The notes beneath the pieces are model-generated. The model had not been told where the DNA came from. It searched no databases and saw only the letters and a list, made by a program, of their open reading frames with translations. This document shows positions 50,442 to 64,000 of a DNA stretch of 64,000 nucleotides, one piece after another. The position numbers were made by a program, and so were the translations under genes. Location: positions 263,676-327,675 of the forward strand of contig CAMPET010000002.1 in assembly GCA_946803715.1 (NCBI GenBank), read 5' to 3'. Numbering within the stretch: the first letter of the stretch is position 1; each line of letters opens with the position of its first letter. Source of the DNA: Beroe ovata (taxonomy: Eukaryota > Ctenophora > Nuda > Beroida > Beroidae).

Positions 50442-51587
50442 GCTGAACCTTGATCCTACATTTCGTGAAAATAATATGAATCAAGTGGAACAGCTCTTGA
50501 TAACAGCCACTGATGCAATTTAATATTAATCATTCTGAAATCAAGGTCTATCCCAACCAATTGCGAAATGGAGCAAGATAGATAGTTCAAATAGTAGAAA
50601 TATGAAGAAAAGTGACGAAATGAGGTAAAACAAAGTAAGTTTGCACACTGTCAGACTAATTTGAAAGACGAAAATAACATGTTCAACTTTATCACTGGGG
50701 TACGTGCAGTTCACATAGGCTCAAACAGCATCTATCTCTACGTACCTGCTATTCGAGCGCAAGAGTATTTGGATGCAAGCGGAGTAAATGCTCTTCATCC
50801 TCTGCGCGGCGTTCCGCATTTATCGGCGAAAAAGTTATTGGATAATAATGTCAAATTTTATCTCGTAAAATTGATTATTAAAAATTTATGCTCAACTATA
50901 GAGTCAAAAAATGAATGTTAGTAACAAATATAAGAAAATTCCGTTTTATGCGATTTGCCGATTTGGGGTGCGCGCCGCGCGCATCATTTCATTTATGGCA
51001 CAGTTCTAGAATCGAGCGTCTGTTTAGCTCGTTGCTATGAGCAGATTGTAGTTAGCAACCATTAGCTACTTCTTTGTGTTGCTCGCTGCAGTGTTCTGAT
51101 ACTATGTGTTTTCTTTAAATAAATCATCAGGATTCATTTTGAATTGAAATACTCCAATATGTACATTTTCATGGATATTTTCTTAAATACAACTGTACTT
51201 CATATTCTCGGTTATGGAATCTCGGTTATGGAATCGATAAATTCAATTGAAATTTTATGGATTGTCAGGGACTCGTTCTGTTTCCTTTTATCTGATTTCG
51301 GTTGGTCTGATTCTAAAAATAATTCTTACTACCCCCGATTAAGTATTGCCCCATATGAGTGTACCTACAATAATTCTGCACTTGACAAAGGTTTTCTGTA
51401 TTTGTAATCTTTCATTACGAGATACTTGATTACAAATGACAATCTTTACTTCTTGAAATGACATTGAAATGCCACATTTTCTGCAGGAAGTTGCACTTTT
51501 TGGATTTTCACACCAAAAGACCACTCAATGACTGCGATGAGTTGATGGAAAGAAGTTCCGTTAATTGACTGAAAGCCAGGTGCAACA
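50442..51587. promoter_or_regulatory. Divergent BBOF1/UBE2U intergenic region with RFX-like half-sites
   Basis: This is the only spacer between two divergent start codons. GTTGCTA at 51031-51037 and TAGCAAC at 51053-51059 form a perfect 7-bp inverted repeat, 15 bp apart. Each resembles an X-box half-site (GTTGCYA), the RFX binding element of ciliary promoters, but the spacing is wider than the canonical 0-3 bp. A CpG-rich patch is at 50966-50982. Open frames here look like chance. Confidence 0.3.
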
Positions 51588-52598
51588 ATGCACTCTCGAT
51601 CATATCTTTTGCTGAACAGAGAGCTGATAAAACTGCAGCAAGAACCGCTATGGGGAATTGAAATATTGCCTTTGGATGAGACGAGTTTATTAGACTGGGA
51701 TGTGACCATGCTGGGACCCCTCGACACGCCTTGGGAAGGAGGTATTTTCAAACTTCTCATCAGATTCTCTCCGCAATATAATGAGAAACCACCTGAGGTT
51801 AACTTTTTCACGATCCCATTCCACCCCAATGTTGACATGCTGAATGGAAGGCCGTGTATTGATTTTCTGGACGACATCTCTTTGTGGAATCCCAACTATA
51901 CAATGTCATACGTGTTGTTGACAATTCAGAACCTGTTGGCATCACCTAACACTGACAATCCAGTGAATCCTGAGGCTTGCAACGCTCTCCAGGTGACGCC
52001 AGCTATGTATCGTCAGATGGTGTTTGACTGTGTGACGGCCAGCAAGCGTATAGCTGCAGGATTACCCCCTCATGAAGATGATGATACTTCGGAAACGAAG
52101 CAAACCAAAGCACCCTCAGATGTGAAGACCAAAACAAAACAGAAGCTGATTCAGAAGATAAACTACGATAACTATCTGGAGTTATGGAATGGTCTTGCTA
52201 CTACCAAAGTGTCCCGAGATGCGCCAAATCCTATGGTGAAAGTGCTGCAGAAAGACGCTCATTTGAAGTCAGTTCACATTGACTCTAGTGATAGGGTTTT
52301 GAGAGATGCTAAGAGACAGCTCGAAAATCATCATAATATTGTCTATGGTCTGGATACTGTAGATAAAAAGGTTGAAATTGACCCAAAGTCTGCATTATTT
52401 GAGAGATTGAGATCTATCCAGGCTTTTAACACAGAAGATCACAATTTGAGACCTATAACGGGTGATGCTGAGTTGCTGGAAATGTTGGCCTGGAGCCAGG
52501 ATATAGACCCTGAAGAGGATGTTGAAACTCTCATGGAACTCCAAGATTCCAGTGCTGTTCCCATGCACTCAAGTGCAGTTACCGAGGCTGATGAGTGA
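51588..52598 (+). CDS. UBE2U: UBE2U-like ubiquitin-conjugating enzyme E2, intronless
   Basis: A single 336-codon frame. Residues 1-150 form the UBC fold: MHSRSYLLLNRELIKLQQ, PWEGGIFKLLIRF, HPN at 79-81, catalytic Cys90 in GRPCIDFLDD, WNPNYTMSYVLLTIQNLLAS and NPVNPEAC. The start MH-R-YLLL, IPFHPNVD, PCIDFLD and the long C-terminal tail with NYDNYLELWNGLATTKVS match UBE2U (human YYQTWSRIATSKAT). E2 enzymes take ubiquitin from E1 as a Cys thioester; UBE2U is testis-enriched in mammals, which fits a cilium/flagellum neighbourhood, though that link is inference. The 190-residue tail is acidic near the end. Catalytic residues are intact. Confidence 0.92.
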   Translation: MHSRSYLLLNRELIKLQQEPLWGIEILPLDETSLLDWDVTMLGPLDTPWEGGIFKLLIRFSPQYNEKPPEVNFFTIPFHPNVDMLNGRPCIDFLDDISLWNPNYTMSYVLLTIQNLLASPNTDNPVNPEACNALQVTPAMYRQMVFDCVTASKRIAAGLPPHEDDDTSETKQTKAPSDVKTKTKQKLIQKINYDNYLELWNGLATTKVSRDAPNPMVKVLQKDAHLKSVHIDSSDRVLRDAKRQLENHHNIVYGLDTVDKKVEIDPKSALFERLRSIQAFNTEDHNLRPITGDAELLEMLAWSQDIDPEEDVETLMELQDSSAVPMHSSAVTEADE

Positions 52599-52986
52599 AC
52601 AGTCAAGTGATGCATGAGTTTGTTACCTTATAGTGATTGCATGAAATCACAGATGTTTCCCTAACTGCCGAATGTCGATCTCATCTCAAATTTTGGAGTT
52701 ATGGGATTTGTAAGTTTTTATTTACCATGTCACTCCTTATTGTCGTACCTGTAGTGTCGAATATGAGAGTTTGCAGCATCTGAAGGATGGTTTTAACTAG
52801 TTTTTATTTCTGTCAATGTACTGTTTTTATCTAATTGATGCTTTTGTGAATCATATCCAGCAACTCGTTCTTTGGCTTTGACTGATAGCATTCTAAACTA
52901 ATGTTTTAATCATCAGCTGTAACCCCATGCAACACTCTATAACCTCTAACACTCGATCAGAATGTGATACAAAGTATTGTTACGAC
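52599..52986. other. UBE2U 3' flank and dynein 5' flank
   Basis: 388 bp between the UBE2U stop and the chosen dynein start. It is T-rich, with no canonical AATAAA seen on the plus strand and no gene. Confidence 0.5.
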
Positions 52987-63607
<10,621 letters not shown>

Positions 63608-64000
63608 AGATATATGTCGTCCCTAAAACAATTGTGTTCTATCGGAAAATATATCAACCTCACAAGAATTGTCGACTGAAGCTAAATTTCTTGTTGCAAC
63701 ACTTATCATAGTGATTCATTTAACCTTTTCATCAAAGGCAAGAAAAGTCGATTATCCTTTTTTGGAGAACTTTTGTTCATGTTGCTCTAAAGTTATGATT
63801 TTTGCGCAAAGTTATTGTGTTGGTTGTTGAGCCTATTCAATTACGAAAAAAAATATGCAGCAAAATTCATGAAAGGAAGAAAAGTGTCATGAAGGAAAGA
63901 AAAATCGTATAGATTTTGTATGGTCAATTTAAAGTCCGACATTACAAAGAAAAACTGTTATTCAGTTTTTTTTCATAATTCAGCAGATAGACGAGGCACT
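63608..64000. other. AT-rich flank of the 7TM receptor, no gene seen
   Basis: Contains A/T runs and AAGAAAAG repeats. No further plus-strand dynein exon was found up to the window end. Confidence 0.6.

Overview
This window is animal nuclear DNA. Its genes are multi-exon with GT-AG introns, mostly 60-800 bp. It carries many CA/GT microsatellites and short N gaps. The gene set is metazoan: GREB1, a severin/gelsolin-like protein, Mpv17-family proteins, RTRAF, HACD, DHRS12, enkurin, BBOF1, UBE2U, an axonemal dynein heavy chain and a divergent 7TM receptor. Compact spacing, short introns, an unusual class-A-like GPCR and marked differences between two apparent haplotypes fit an early-branching marine invertebrate; a sponge is my best guess, but this is inferred and not proven. 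There is no bacterial, viral or CRISPR content.

Layout. 1-12.75 kb: GREB1 orthologue on the minus strand, about 25 exons, with its C-terminus beyond the left edge. 12.75-22.2 kb: gene-poor DNA with a 433-bp gap. 22.2-24.9 kb: a candidate unrecognised plus-strand gene made of six short, phase-compatible exons. 25.5-26.25 kb: a minisatellite whose units contain an inverted repeat. 26.8-29.1 kb: an unrecognised minus-strand gene (at least five exons, poly(A) signal). 31.0-33.1 kb: severin-like actin-binding protein. 34.7-37.2 kb: two tandem Mpv17-family genes. 37.6-39.25 kb: RTRAF. 39.7-40.75 kb: HACD. 41.2-42.2 kb: DHRS12, intronless. All of these known genes are on the minus strand.

43.5-64 kb is rich in cilium genes: ENKUR (minus), BBOF1 (minus, intronless), UBE2U (plus, intronless, divergent from BBOF1) and the 5' two-fifths or so of a DNAH7-type inner-arm dynein heavy chain (plus, 24 exons up to AAA1). 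A two-exon 7TM receptor lies antisense immediately after the last visible dynein exon.

A 1.38-kb block (43538-44915), bounded exactly by single Ns, repeats the 3' half of enkurin with only synonymous coding differences. I read it as an allelic contig inserted by the assembler and not as a true gene duplication. The best candidates for something undescribed are the 22.2-24.9 kb gene, the 26.8-29.1 kb gene, the hairpin minisatellite, and a minisatellite that reiterates a splice donor in the severin-like gene.
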